Assembly (NCBI GenBank): GCA_045540115.1
Contig: JAZQGR010000082.1
Location: forward strand, 23,866 to 87,865
DNA from: Colimorpha_A sp045540115
GTDB lineage: Bacteria > Bacillota > Clostridia > Oscillospirales > CAG-272
DNA: 64,000 bases
Direction: 5' to 3'
Shown in pieces: positions 17,542 through 25,804 of the stretch; position 1 is the first letter of the stretch, and every line of letters begins with the position of its first letter. A program made the translations under genes and the position numbers. A model generated the notes under the pieces. That model did no database searches. It saw only the letters and a list, made by a program, of their open reading frames with translations, and was not told where the DNA came from.

Positions 17542-18750
17542 ATGGAAAAGATTCGTCTTGGTATTATCGGTATAGGAAATATGGGAACAGGCCACGCGTC
17601 AAACGTGGTAAAGGGAAGCTGCCCCGACTTCGTTCTTTCGGCGATCGCGGATAACGATCCCGAGCGCCTGATATGGGCAAAGGAAAAGTTCGGCGCGGAG
17701 GTCAATTATTTTGACACAGCCGAGGAGATGATAAAGAGCGGGCTTATCGACGCCGCTATCGTCGCAGTTCCTCATTACGATCACGCCTCACTTGCGATTG
17801 CTTGTATCGAGAACGGTATTCATGTTATGGTCGAAAAGCCCGCGGGCGTTTACACAAAGCAGGCAAGAGAGATGAACGAGGTTGCGGAAAAGCATCCTGA
17901 GGTCGTTTTCGGCATGATGTTCAACCAGAGAACGAACTGCCTTTACAGAAAGCTTCGCGAGCTCGTTCAGAGCGGTGAATACGGAAGGATCCGCCGCACA
18001 AACTGGATCATCACAAACTGGTACCGCCCGCAGGCATACTATAATTCGGGCGGATGGCGTGCGACTTGGGCAGGCGAGGGCGGAGGTGTTCTCCTGAATC
18101 AGTGCCCGCATCAGCTTGACCTTTGGCAGTGGATCTGCGGAATGCCCGTAAAGGTTCAGGCACATCTCCATTTCGGAAAATGGCACGATATCGAAGTCGA
18201 GGACGACGTAACCGCTTACGTTGAGTACGAAAACGGCGCAACGGGCGTGTTCGTTACAACGACGGGCGACGGACGCGGAAGCAACCGACTTGAAATACAG
18301 ATGGATAAGGCGAAGTTCGTCGTTGAGGACGGCAAGCTCATAATGGACGAATTTGAAATGAGCGAGCCCGAATTTTCGGCAACAAATAAAGAGGTGTTCG
18401 GCTGTCTTATCGGTAATCTCAAGGAGATCGAGACCGACGGAAAGAATCCTCAGCATATCGGTGTTCTCAATGCTTGGGCAGATGCGATCCTTCGCGGCGG
18501 CAAGCTTGTTGCACACGGCAGCGAGGGCATAAACGGACTTATGCTCTCGAACGCTATGCATCTTTCGGCGTTCCTCGGTAAGGAGGTCGAGCTTCCTATC
18601 GATGAGGATCTTTACTACGAGGAGCTTATGAAGCGTGTCAAGACCTCGCGTAAAAAAGATTGCGTCAAGGCGACGTTTGCCGACACCGCGAATACCTACG
18701 GCGATCCCCAAAAGCAGAAAATGATCGACGAGCACTATAAATTGAAATAA
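17542..18750 (+). CDS. Gfo/Idh/MocA-family oxidoreductase
   Basis: A 402-residue NAD(P)-dependent sugar dehydrogenase. The N-terminal Rossmann domain has GIIGIGNMGTGH, and the family motif EKP occurs in MVEKPAGVYTKQA. The C-terminal domain contains NQCPHQLDLWQWICG with the conserved catalytic His, and DVTAYVEYENGATG. The start follows a strong GAGGTGATATT site. It ends the divergent operon and is closed by a bidirectional terminator. Members oxidise or reduce hydroxyls on sugars or inositols; two isomerase-like neighbours suggest a 3-keto-glycoside or inositol route. Confidence 0.87.
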   Translation: MEKIRLGIIGIGNMGTGHASNVVKGSCPDFVLSAIADNDPERLIWAKEKFGAEVNYFDTAEEMIKSGLIDAAIVAVPHYDHASLAIACIENGIHVMVEKPAGVYTKQAREMNEVAEKHPEVVFGMMFNQRTNCLYRKLRELVQSGEYGRIRRTNWIITNWYRPQAYYNSGGWRATWAGEGGGVLLNQCPHQLDLWQWICGMPVKVQAHLHFGKWHDIEVEDDVTAYVEYENGATGVFVTTTGDGRGSNRLEIQMDKAKFVVEDGKLIMDEFEMSEPEFSATNKEVFGCLIGNLKEIETDGKNPQHIGVLNAWADAILRGGKLVAHGSEGINGLMLSNAMHLSAFLGKEVELPIDEDLYYEELMKRVKTSRKKDCVKATFADTANTYGDPQKQKMIDEHYKLK

Positions 18751-18752
18751 TA

Positions 18753-18780
18753 AAAAATCCCCCGACGGGGGGATTTTTTA
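18753..18780. terminator. Bidirectional terminator
   Basis: AAAAAATCCCCC pairs with GGGGGGATTTTTT around a short loop. It serves both the oxidoreductase operon and the convergent GH51 gene. Confidence 0.9.
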
Positions 18781-20223
18781 TTATTTCAGAGTAATTTCAA
18801 TCGCCGCGACAGCCGCCTTGGGGAGCGTTACGGTGTTGCCCTCAAAGGCGGAAACCGTTTCGTCGAAGCAGCCGATGGTTTCGGGAGTTATTTCGGTTTC
18901 GGGATCGGCATCGATGCAGAACATCTTGCCCTCGAGTATCTCGCGTCCGCCGAGGTCGAAGGTGATGCTCTCGGCTTTATCCATTGAGGTGTTTGCTAAG
19001 TGGAGGAATATCTTGTTGCCGCTTACGGATGCGACAGCATCGATGCTTCCGTTGTAGGATATATCGAGCGCCTTTTTGCCCTGATGTGCTCTGAACAGAC
19101 GCATTATCTCGCCGACGGGCTGGAGATAGCACTTTCCGTTATCCCACATAGGAGCGGTCATCAAAACGGCGTTGCACTGCCAAACGGTACCGATGAAGTC
19201 CGCCATGGTAGCGATGTCGAGAACGTCGGAATGGCGCATAAGCATATTGTGCCATACTGCGTAGGATACGCCGACAGCCCAGGTCGAGAGAAGCTCGTTG
19301 CGGTTTCTGCCGGGAACGCAGTAGTGACCCTCGGTCATAGCAAGGCGCTTATTGCCGATGTCGTTTCTTATTTGCTTGAGGTGATCCTCAACCTCGCTCG
19401 GTGCCTTCATTAGCGCATCCCAGGCAGCGCCCATATCCTTGCGGTAATTTATGTCGTAAAGAGGCGAGCCCTTGTCTGCTCTCGGATGATGGTGGAACGC
19501 GACGATATCGACCTCGTCGACCTGACTTATCTTGCTCGGCCATGTAAGGTCGCCGTCGTGGTCGTAATCTCCCCAACCGATTATCTTGATGGACGGGTCT
19601 ACCGCCTTCATCTTTTTTGCAAAGCGATGGCAGATGTCGCGGTTTTCGTCAGCGGAGAGCCACTGAGTGCCGAGGAGCTTGTAGGAGGTCTCGTTTCCAA
19701 CCTGCCAATATTTGACGTTGTAGGGAGCTTCGTAGCCGTAGGCTTTGCGGAGCGCGTTATCGGGGTTATTACAGTAGTCGACCCATTCGGCAGCCTCATC
19801 AGCCGTACCAAGACGGATAGTGTCGTTTTTCGGGTACTGCCATATCTTGACGCCCTCGGTTTCCATATTGACGTTCAGAAGGGGCTCAGCGCCAACTCTG
19901 CGGCAGAGCTCGAGAAATTCGTGAGTTCCGACCTGATTAAGGTACTTTCCTTCCCAACAGAGATTTCTCATTGGAACGCGCGTTTTCTGCGGCCCGATTC
20001 CTTCCTTCCAATGGTAATACGAGGCAAAGCAACCGCCGAAGCGGATCATCGTGGGCGAAAGATGCTTTATAATGTCGACCACCTGCGGGAACCAGTCGTC
20101 ATTTTCAAAATCCCAAGCGGCGTCGACGGAGGGATCTGCGTTTCCGAGCGGCTCCATAAACTGCATATAAAGGTAAGGCGAAATTTCGTGTTTTTCGGTA
20201 AGATTGATCCTGATTACAGACAT
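18781..20223 (-). CDS. GH51 alpha-L-arabinofuranosidase-like enzyme
   Basis: A 480-residue cytoplasmic enzyme. The (beta/alpha)8 barrel carries WQVGNETSY with the general acid/base Glu (near residue 178) and RLAMTEGHYC with the probable nucleophile Glu (near residue 297). MIRFGGCFASYYHW and the C-terminal beta-domain are typical of GH51. There is no signal peptide, so it would release arabinose from imported arabino-oligosaccharides. It has its own promoter and is divergent from an AraC regulator. Substrate specificity is inferred from the family only. Confidence 0.83.
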   Translation of the reverse strand: MSVIRINLTEKHEISPYLYMQFMEPLGNADPSVDAAWDFENDDWFPQVVDIIKHLSPTMIRFGGCFASYYHWKEGIGPQKTRVPMRNLCWEGKYLNQVGTHEFLELCRRVGAEPLLNVNMETEGVKIWQYPKNDTIRLGTADEAAEWVDYCNNPDNALRKAYGYEAPYNVKYWQVGNETSYKLLGTQWLSADENRDICHRFAKKMKAVDPSIKIIGWGDYDHDGDLTWPSKISQVDEVDIVAFHHHPRADKGSPLYDINYRKDMGAAWDALMKAPSEVEDHLKQIRNDIGNKRLAMTEGHYCVPGRNRNELLSTWAVGVSYAVWHNMLMRHSDVLDIATMADFIGTVWQCNAVLMTAPMWDNGKCYLQPVGEIMRLFRAHQGKKALDISYNGSIDAVASVSGNKIFLHLANTSMDKAESITFDLGGREILEGKMFCIDADPETEITPETIGCFDETVSAFEGNTVTLPKAAVAAIEITLK

Positions 20224-20254
20224 AGCGTATTCCTTTCGTGGTGGTTATGATTAG

Positions 20255-20283
20255 ATTATAGCGCCGATAATTTTGAAAAACAA
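20255..20283 (-). promoter_or_regulatory. Promoter of the GH51 gene
   Basis: On the minus strand, TTGTTT (complement of 20278-20283), 17 bases, then TATAAT (complement of 20255-20260). AAAGGA precedes the start codon at 20223. Confidence 0.65.
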
Positions 20284-20345
20284 TTGAGAAGACGGCACGA
20301 TTTGATCGACAATGTCCTTTTTTTAAGGTTTTTCGGAAATTGCTA

Positions 20346-20374
20346 TTGATTTTATGTCAGCTTGGTGTTATCAT
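20346..20374 (+). promoter_or_regulatory. Extended -10 promoter directly before the AraC start codon
   Basis: TTGATT at 20346-20351, a 17-base spacer with TG at 20366-20367, and TATCAT at 20369-20374. The expected transcription start is at or next to ATG 20381, with no room for a ribosome-binding site. Confidence 0.55.
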
Positions 20375-20380
20375 TCAGAT

Positions 20381-21223
20381 ATGGAAAGACATGCATTTTT
20401 AATAAACAGCCGATCGCATAAGCTTAACGTGTTCGGAATCGGAGAAGCCGCAAAAATACTTACCAACGGGAGAAGGGATGAAAATGCCTTTGAGGTGGTT
20501 CATACTCATTTTACCTACGAGGTGTTTTTTGTAACCGACGGTCAGCTCAGGCTGATAACCGAAAATGGGGAATCGGTATATGAACGATCTGCCGTGATAA
20601 TCCCCCCGAGAATAGGTCATTACTCTGTGCCGAGTGATGATAAGAGCTATTGTTTGTTGCTTTCCTTCGCCAAGGAAAACACCGTGCTTGAAAATGAGAT
20701 AAAGAACAAAATAAGCTCGGTCACACTCTCCGACGATGCAATATTCTACGTAAGAAAAGCCGCGGAAAAGCTTGAGTCGAGGGAGAGTGGCGATAATAAT
20801 GACGCCGAGCTTCTTATCACGCTTTTGTTCAATGAGATAATTGAGGCGCTGCTTCCCGATGTAATATCGGACTACGCAACACAAATATCGCAAAGGCACA
20901 TCAACGCTATTGAGACCATCATAAACAGCCATATAAAATGCGGTGTTAAGCTATCGGATATCGCAAAGAATGTGTATCTTAGTAAGCGTCAGGTTAGCCG
21001 AATTATTTCGAAAGAATTTGGCTGCAGCCTACCTGAGCTGATAAACAGTAAGCGGCTGAAGGCGGCAGAGATACTGCTTCGGACGAAGGATATAAGCGTT
21101 GCGCGTGTTGCTGAAGAGGTAGGCATCAGCTCTGACGGATATTTCCACACGCTTTTTAAGAAAAAATACGGAGTCACGCCGCTTCAGTACAGAAAACTGA
21201 AGAAAAAGGACGTCGAAAAATGA
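20381..21223 (+). CDS. AraC-family transcriptional regulator
   Basis: A 280-residue regulator with an N-terminal cupin (HTHFTYEVFFVTDGQL and a PPRIGHYSV block) and a C-terminal AraC helix-turn-helix pair (NVYLSKRQVSRIISKEFG, then VAEEVGISSDGYFHTLFKKKYGVTPLQYR). An in-frame ATG at 20354 exists, but it lies inside the predicted promoter, so ATG 20381 is chosen. The mRNA may then be leaderless. It is divergent from the GH51 gene, a likely target, and overlaps the pyroglutamyl peptidase gene by four bases. Confidence 0.82.
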   Translation: MERHAFLINSRSHKLNVFGIGEAAKILTNGRRDENAFEVVHTHFTYEVFFVTDGQLRLITENGESVYERSAVIIPPRIGHYSVPSDDKSYCLLLSFAKENTVLENEIKNKISSVTLSDDAIFYVRKAAEKLESRESGDNNDAELLITLLFNEIIEALLPDVISDYATQISQRHINAIETIINSHIKCGVKLSDIAKNVYLSKRQVSRIISKEFGCSLPELINSKRLKAAEILLRTKDISVARVAEEVGISSDGYFHTLFKKKYGVTPLQYRKLKKKDVEK

Positions 21224-21801
21224 AGAAACTATTGATAACAGGCTTTGAGCCGTTTGATGGCGAATCGAGAAACCCTTCGTGGGAGGCGGTCTCACTTCTT
21301 CCGGACAGAATAAATGAATACGAGCTGACAAAGTTGCTTGTTCCCGTGGTTTTCGGAGAGGCGGCAGAACGCGTCATAGCGGTTGCAGATGAGATCCGAC
21401 CCGATATTATATTATCGGTTGGTCAGGCCGGAGGGCGAGATGCGGTCACTCCCGAGCTTGTCGGAATTAATCTGCGCTATGCACCGATTCCCGATAACAA
21501 GGGAAACATGCCGATCGACGAGCCGATCGTAAAGGGAGACGAAAATGCACGCTTTTCTACTCTACCCATTCGAAAAATGGCGGAAGCAATAAACGCACGG
21601 GGGATCCCTTCGAAGGTCTCCTATTCAGCCGGTGCTTACGTTTGTAACGACCTGCTTTATACGCTGCTTTCACATTTCGACGGCAGCGAGGTCAAGGTCG
21701 GATTTATCCACGTTCCCTATTCAAAGGAGCAGAACAAAGAGCCGTCAATGGAGCTTGACAGTATCGTTCGTGCTCTGATAGTCGCAATTGAAGCCATATA
21801 A
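21220..21801 (+). CDS. pcp: Pyroglutamyl-peptidase I
   Basis: Removes N-terminal pyroglutamate from peptides; a cytoplasmic cysteine peptidase of family C15. The 193 residues carry LLITGFEPFDGESRNPS at the start, SVGQAGGRDAVTPE (catalytic Glu region), GAYVCNDLLYTLL (catalytic Cys) and FIHVPY (catalytic His). It is about 20 residues shorter than typical Pcp, mostly at the C terminus. It is coupled to the AraC gene by an ATGA overlap, an unusual partnership with no obvious functional link. Confidence 0.93.
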   Translation: MKKLLITGFEPFDGESRNPSWEAVSLLPDRINEYELTKLLVPVVFGEAAERVIAVADEIRPDIILSVGQAGGRDAVTPELVGINLRYAPIPDNKGNMPIDEPIVKGDENARFSTLPIRKMAEAINARGIPSKVSYSAGAYVCNDLLYTLLSHFDGSEVKVGFIHVPYSKEQNKEPSMELDSIVRALIVAIEAI

Positions 21802-21806
21802 TGAAG

Positions 21807-21836
21807 AAAACACCTTGAATAGTCAAGGTGTTTTTT
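21807..21836. terminator. Bidirectional terminator
   Basis: AAAACACCTTGA pairs with TCAAGGTGTTTTTT around a four-base loop, between pcp and the convergent HAD gene. Confidence 0.88.
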
Positions 21837-21852
21837 GCTGTAATCGAATAGC

Positions 21853-22725
21853 TTAGCTGCTTGCCTTTTCGCAATCATAATGCCGTTCCTCGAGGACCTC
21901 GTTTGCTGCGGTTCGCACAATGATTGCCTTGACGAGGGTATCGAGATCGGAATCTTCACGGTAGTCGGCTGGGGCGAAGTACTTTATCCTGTTATCTGAA
22001 AGCATTTTGTGAACCCTCGATTTGTCGCTTGTCTCTCCGTTGTAGACTCCGATGGAATGACCTCCTCGCGAGTTGACGAGCTTCATGCATGGAATATCGG
22101 TAGCGCTGTCGCCAATATATACCATGTTCCTGAATGGAACTCTTATGTCCTCGGGTTTAAAATGATCGTTTACCCCTGCATCGTTTACGTCGAGGACACC
22201 TTTTTCAATCCTGAAAAGGAACTGAGTTTTATTCGTGTAGTTTATCGCCTGTGCCGGCCAAACGGCGACACCTCTGCTGTCGAACATAAACGAGCTTGCA
22301 TAAATTTTTTCAAATGCGCCTGCTTTTGCGATTGAGGTTCCTTCGATCATTTCCTTGAGCCCGGACGAGATTATGTAGTGTTCAACTATGACGCCGTTTT
22401 CGGCGCCGAAGCTTCTTATTCTCTCAAACCATTCCTCGACACCGGGAAAAAGCTCGACCTTAGCTCCGTAGTCCTCGAGCGTCTTTTTTGTGAAAACAAG
22501 ACGGCCGTGAGCTTCGTTCACCATTTTGTACATATAGGCGAGGTTCGTGTCCATTTCGTTTGACTCCGAGAGGGCGTTGCATTCTGCCCAAAAGGAACTG
22601 ACATCTCCGTCATAAACCTCTTGTATGAATCCCTGCGCCTGCATATCATCGGGCGAGAGCGTTTTATCAAAATCATAGCAAATTGCAAGTACAGGCTTGC
22701 TTTCTTTTGTTTTTCTTGTTGCCAT
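21853..22725 (-). CDS. HAD-superfamily phosphatase
   Basis: A 290-residue cytoplasmic hydrolase of the haloacid dehalogenase superfamily. Motif I is CYDFDKTLSPDD (nucleophile Asp and general-acid Asp), motif II is the Ser of YIISSGL, motif III includes the Lys of NYTNKTQF, and motif IV is YIGDSATDIPC. The helical cap lies between motifs I and II (about residues 35-100), resembling phosphoserine-phosphatase-type members. It stands alone with its own extended -10 promoter. The substrate is unknown. Confidence 0.85.
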   Translation of the reverse strand: MATRKTKESKPVLAICYDFDKTLSPDDMQAQGFIQEVYDGDVSSFWAECNALSESNEMDTNLAYMYKMVNEAHGRLVFTKKTLEDYGAKVELFPGVEEWFERIRSFGAENGVIVEHYIISSGLKEMIEGTSIAKAGAFEKIYASSFMFDSRGVAVWPAQAINYTNKTQFLFRIEKGVLDVNDAGVNDHFKPEDIRVPFRNMVYIGDSATDIPCMKLVNSRGGHSIGVYNGETSDKSRVHKMLSDNRIKYFAPADYREDSDLDTLVKAIIVRTAANEVLEERHYDCEKASS

Positions 22726-22755
22726 AAACGATCCTTTCCTTTCTTTTGCATTATA

Positions 22756-22784
22756 ATTATATCATAAACGAATGCGAATTGCAA
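22756..22784 (-). promoter_or_regulatory. Extended -10 promoter of the HAD gene
   Basis: On the minus strand, TTGCAA (complement of 22779-22784), 17 bases, and TATAAT (complement of 22756-22761) preceded by TG plus one base. Confidence 0.7.
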
Positions 22785-22811
22785 ATGGTTTTGGAAAACG
22801 CTGTATTTTTG

Positions 22812-22840
22812 TTGACAAGAGATAATTAAAGTCTTATAAT
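22812..22840 (+). promoter_or_regulatory. Perfect-consensus promoter with a long leader
   Basis: TTGACA at 22812-22817, 17 bases, TATAAT at 22835-22840. The nitroreductase start at 22975 is about 128 bases downstream of the predicted transcription start, so a leader of that length is expected. Confidence 0.8.
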
Positions 22841-22974
22841 TAAATAAAAGAATCAAAGACTGCAAAAACGAAATATGACAGATATTGTCTTGACCGATCG
22901 GCTTGAGGTTCTTAACGAAATTACGGCATTCGGCACGGGACGGCTGTTCAGGTTATTAAGAAGAAGGAATAACT

Positions 22975-23505
22975 ATGAATTTTACAGAAATAGCAGAAAA
23001 CAGGCAGTCCTGCCGCAGCTACGATCCTTCCCGCGTGGTCGAGACGGAAAAACTGAATAAAATACTTGAATCGGCACGCTTGTCACCTTCCGCTTGTAAC
23101 GGTCAGCCTTATTTTATAACCGTTTGCCGCGGTGAAGCAGCGAAAAAGGTCGCAAAAGCGACACAAGGAATGGGAATGAACAAATTTGCCTCCGATGCGC
23201 CGATTCTCCTCGTAATATCGGAAATGCCCTACGTTGCGAGCGCCGCGCTCGGCGCAAAGGTCAAAAAGAACGATTACCGTTCGATAGACATCGGAATAGT
23301 TTCGGCATATATAACGGCTGAAGCGGCATGCGAGGGGCTTGGAAGCTGTATTCTCGGCTGGTTTGACGATTCGACAATACGAGAAATATGTGATCTCGAC
23401 GGCGCAGTCCGTCTCGTTATCACACTCGGGTATCCGAAAGAGGGCGATAAGCTCCGCGCAAAAAAGCGCAAGGATATGAGCGAGCTTGTGAAAATAATGG
23501 ATTAA
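22975..23505 (+). CDS. Nitroreductase-family FMN oxidoreductase
   Basis: A 176-residue flavoprotein of the nitroreductase superfamily. MNFTEIAENRQSCRSYD at the N terminus contains the FMN-phosphate-contacting Arg-Ser segment, SARLSPSACNGQP is the second FMN segment, and GLGSCILGWFD is the conserved C-terminal block. GAAGGAATAACT precedes ATG 22975. Members reduce nitro compounds, quinones or flavins with NAD(P)H. The physiological substrate is unknown. Confidence 0.88.
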   Translation: MNFTEIAENRQSCRSYDPSRVVETEKLNKILESARLSPSACNGQPYFITVCRGEAAKKVAKATQGMGMNKFASDAPILLVISEMPYVASAALGAKVKKNDYRSIDIGIVSAYITAEAACEGLGSCILGWFDDSTIREICDLDGAVRLVITLGYPKEGDKLRAKKRKDMSELVKIMD

Positions 23506-23508
23506 GAC

Positions 23509-23540
23509 AAAAGCAGGTGACTGTCAGTCACCTGCTTTTT
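23509..23540. terminator. Bidirectional terminator
   Basis: AAAAGCAGGTGAC (23509-23521) pairs with GTCACCTGCTTTT (23527-23539), shared by the nitroreductase and the convergent epimerase gene. Confidence 0.9.
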
Positions 23541-23541
23541 A

Positions 23542-24387
23542 TTATACGGTTATAACGTGAATGTTGCTGTAAGCTCCGTTTGCCTCGATCTTAACGATGC
23601 TTTCCTTCTTAGTCAGATCGTGGTCGGTCTTCGCATTATCGGGGAGTGCGCTCCAGGGCTCTATGCAGAGGAACTCGCCGCCCGGCTCGTGCCAGAATGC
23701 GATGTAATCGCAGTCGGGATATTCGACCTTGACCGTTCTTTCGGTCTTGCGGTTGCGAAGAACGACCTCTCTCGATTTGAGGTTCTTGAAGATGAGGGTG
23801 TCGATCGCGAAATACTTTTCGTAGATCGAAAGGAATTCGGTGTTCTTCGCAAGAGTCATCGTCTCGTCGGTGACGAGGGGACCTTCGAGCATAACTGTAT
23901 CGAGATCCTCCTTGTACGGGAATACGATATCGTAATCCTCGACTCCGCCGGGAGTGGCGTAAGCCTCGTGACCTCCGACAGAGCAGTACATTGTCTTGTC
24001 GGTCAGGTTGTTGACCTTGTATTCGACCTTGAGCGAGCTTCCGATGAGGGTGAAGATCGCGCGGAACTCAAATTCGTAAGGATACATAGCGAGCGTTTCA
24101 TCGTTGTGCTTGTAAAGCATTGTGACGGAGGAATCGGTCACGCTTTCGACGGTAAATTCCTTGAGAATGAGGAAACCGTGCTTCTTCATATTGTATGTCT
24201 TGCCGTCGAGAATGTAGGTGTTGTCCTTGGTCGAGCCGACCATGGGGAAGAGTATCGGTGCTGTCTTGCCCCAGAATGCGGGATCAGCGCCCCACATATA
24301 TTCGGTTCCGTCCTTAATAAGGCTCTTGATCTCGGCGCCTATCTCGGTGATCGAGCAGGTCAGGTTTTCGTTTTTGATGGTTATCAT
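23542..24387 (-). CDS. Aldose 1-epimerase-family protein (LacX type)
   Basis: A 281-residue protein with a galactose-mutarotase-like beta-sandwich. ITEIGAEIKSLIKDGTEYMWGADPAFWGKTAPILFPMVG is spread over the N-terminal part and is typical of LacX-like members (quoted blocks: EIGAEIKSL, PILFPMVG). HGFL and GGHEAYATP supply the candidate catalytic His residues, and CIEPWSALPD the candidate Glu. It starts nine bases after the GH32 gene, in one operon, so it probably equilibrates anomers of the sugar released by that enzyme. Confidence 0.85.
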   Translation of the reverse strand: MITIKNENLTCSITEIGAEIKSLIKDGTEYMWGADPAFWGKTAPILFPMVGSTKDNTYILDGKTYNMKKHGFLILKEFTVESVTDSSVTMLYKHNDETLAMYPYEFEFRAIFTLIGSSLKVEYKVNNLTDKTMYCSVGGHEAYATPGGVEDYDIVFPYKEDLDTVMLEGPLVTDETMTLAKNTEFLSIYEKYFAIDTLIFKNLKSREVVLRNRKTERTVKVEYPDCDYIAFWHEPGGEFLCIEPWSALPDNAKTDHDLTKKESIVKIEANGAYSNIHVITV

Positions 24388-24395
24388 AGCTTACC

Positions 24396-25496
24396 TCACA
24401 ATAATGCTGTATATATTTCCTCTCCGCCGTTTACGTAGACCTCGGTCAGGTATCCGTCGCGGAGAATTTTTACGTCGTTAATTTCGCCCTTGTAAATTAT
24501 GGGATCGCGTCCCGTTCTTTCGATAAGAAAGCCGTTTTCCGTCATCTTTACCGACGGATCTCTGTCGGCAAGCAGGTGACGGACTTCTTCTATCGGATAT
24601 GCAGTGATTCTGCCATTTTCGAGCTTGACCTCTCTCGGCACCGACATACATCCAACGTCTTTTTCGGCGTAGCCGCCGTATGCCCAGCCGGGCGCCCACG
24701 AAATGAGAATGTTTCTGCCCTTATGGTCGCGGAAGATCTGACCTGCATATTGATCGGGGCCCTTATCGACCTCGGAGGAATATCTGATCTCGAATTTTCC
24801 GTCCTCAAAGGTGCCGTACATCACCTTGAAATAATGTCTGCTATCAAGCGGACAGACCGACGCCGAAAGCAGGTACAAGCCGTTTTCTGCCTCCATAAAC
24901 GACGGACATTCGCAGTATCGGCAGTTTTGCCATTCCGCCATAATGCCGAGATAATCCCAATTGTAAAGGTTGTCGCTCCTGTACAGCAGAAGCCGTCCCG
25001 TCCTCGTCCCGGGATTTCCCGATGCCATTACACAGTAGTATTTTCCATCGATATAAGCGATCGCAGGATCGCGGAAGGCGGGACCGCCGTCAGGCGGATA
25101 GTGCTTTATTACGGGGTTGTTTTCATACTTCGTGAAATTGACACCGTCGGTCGAATACGCGACGCACATTGTCGATTCAGTTTCCGGCTCGCCCCTTTTT
25201 ATTGCCGCGTAGAAGAGGTATAGTACGCCGTCCTTGACGATGGCGGTTCCCGACCAACATCCATCTTTATCATAGTCCTTATCGGGATAAAGCGCGACGG
25301 GAAGCTCTTCGTAGGTTATGAAGTCCTTCGTTCTCGCGTGTCCCCAATGCATCGGCTGCTGCCACGGCTTTTCATAGTCTGGCGCGTGCTGGTAGAAGAT
25401 ATGAAAGTAGCCGTTAAAATAAACGAGCCCGTTCGGATCGTTTACCCAGCCTTTTTTGGGGCGGTAATGGTGCTTTAATTTTTGCATGTAGTCCAT
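24396..25496 (-). CDS. GH32 beta-fructosidase-like enzyme, short form
   Basis: A 366-residue cytoplasmic enzyme of family GH32. WVNDPNG near residue 17 holds the nucleophile Asp, AFRDPAI the transition-state-stabilising Asp, and CECPSF the acid/base Glu. The five-bladed propeller is present, but most of the usual C-terminal beta-sandwich is missing, since typical members have about 480-500 residues. The start at 25496 follows AAAAGGAG. Expected to hydrolyse sucrose, sucrose-6-phosphate or fructo-oligosaccharides; related GH43-like specificities cannot be excluded. Confidence 0.8.
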   Translation of the reverse strand: MDYMQKLKHHYRPKKGWVNDPNGLVYFNGYFHIFYQHAPDYEKPWQQPMHWGHARTKDFITYEELPVALYPDKDYDKDGCWSGTAIVKDGVLYLFYAAIKRGEPETESTMCVAYSTDGVNFTKYENNPVIKHYPPDGGPAFRDPAIAYIDGKYYCVMASGNPGTRTGRLLLYRSDNLYNWDYLGIMAEWQNCRYCECPSFMEAENGLYLLSASVCPLDSRHYFKVMYGTFEDGKFEIRYSSEVDKGPDQYAGQIFRDHKGRNILISWAPGWAYGGYAEKDVGCMSVPREVKLENGRITAYPIEEVRHLLADRDPSVKMTENGFLIERTGRDPIIYKGEINDVKILRDGYLTEVYVNGGEEIYTALL

Positions 25497-25523
25497 AAGG
25501 CGCTCCTTTTAAGAGGTGAGTAT

Positions 25524-25553
25524 ATTTTAACATAATTGGGATATTGTAGTCAA
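25524..25553 (-). promoter_or_regulatory. Promoter of the GH32-epimerase operon
   Basis: On the minus strand, TTGACT (complement of 25548-25553), an 18-base spacer and TAAAAT (complement of 25524-25529), preceded by TG plus one base. Confidence 0.6.
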
Positions 25554-25554
25554 G

Positions 25555-25760
25555 GTGGTTTTTATCAACTTTCTTGCTCGTGCAAGAAAGTTGCAAAGAA
25601 GCACGCCAAGGGGCAAGCCGATGAAAATTTGCATTTACAAATTTTCAGACGTTTCCCCCCTTGGAATCCCTTTTCGGCTTTTCAGGAAAACGCGCCACGT
25701 TGTCTTGCCTTCCCCTCAGGGGAATGGTGCAAGAGGCGTTGCCTCAGTCGGATGAGGTGT
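25555..25760. repeat. Repeat-filled intergenic region with half MITE
   Basis: 25564-25593 contains an inverted pair, ACTTTCTTGC and GCAAGAAAGT, around TCGT. 25704-25760 is a half copy of the CTTGCCTTCCCCT repeat of 7103-7268, with only one end present. The stretch between them is A/T-rich at first and then unremarkable. No gene is supported here. Confidence 0.55.
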
Positions 25761-25761
25761 A

Positions 25762-25790
25762 AAAAGGACGCCTTTCGGCGTCCTTTTGAG
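25762..25790 (-). terminator. Terminator of the pyridoxal kinase-SDR operon
   Basis: AAGGACGCC pairs with GGCGTCCTT around a short loop. On the minus strand a run of Ts follows the stem. Confidence 0.75.
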
Positions 25791-25804
25791 CATATCTTAT
25801 TAAA

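Noticed and set aside
22875..23060. Small open frame in the nitroreductase leader
   Set aside because: No ribosome-binding site, overlaps the nitroreductase in another frame and shows no recognisable family; kept only as a remark on the leader.
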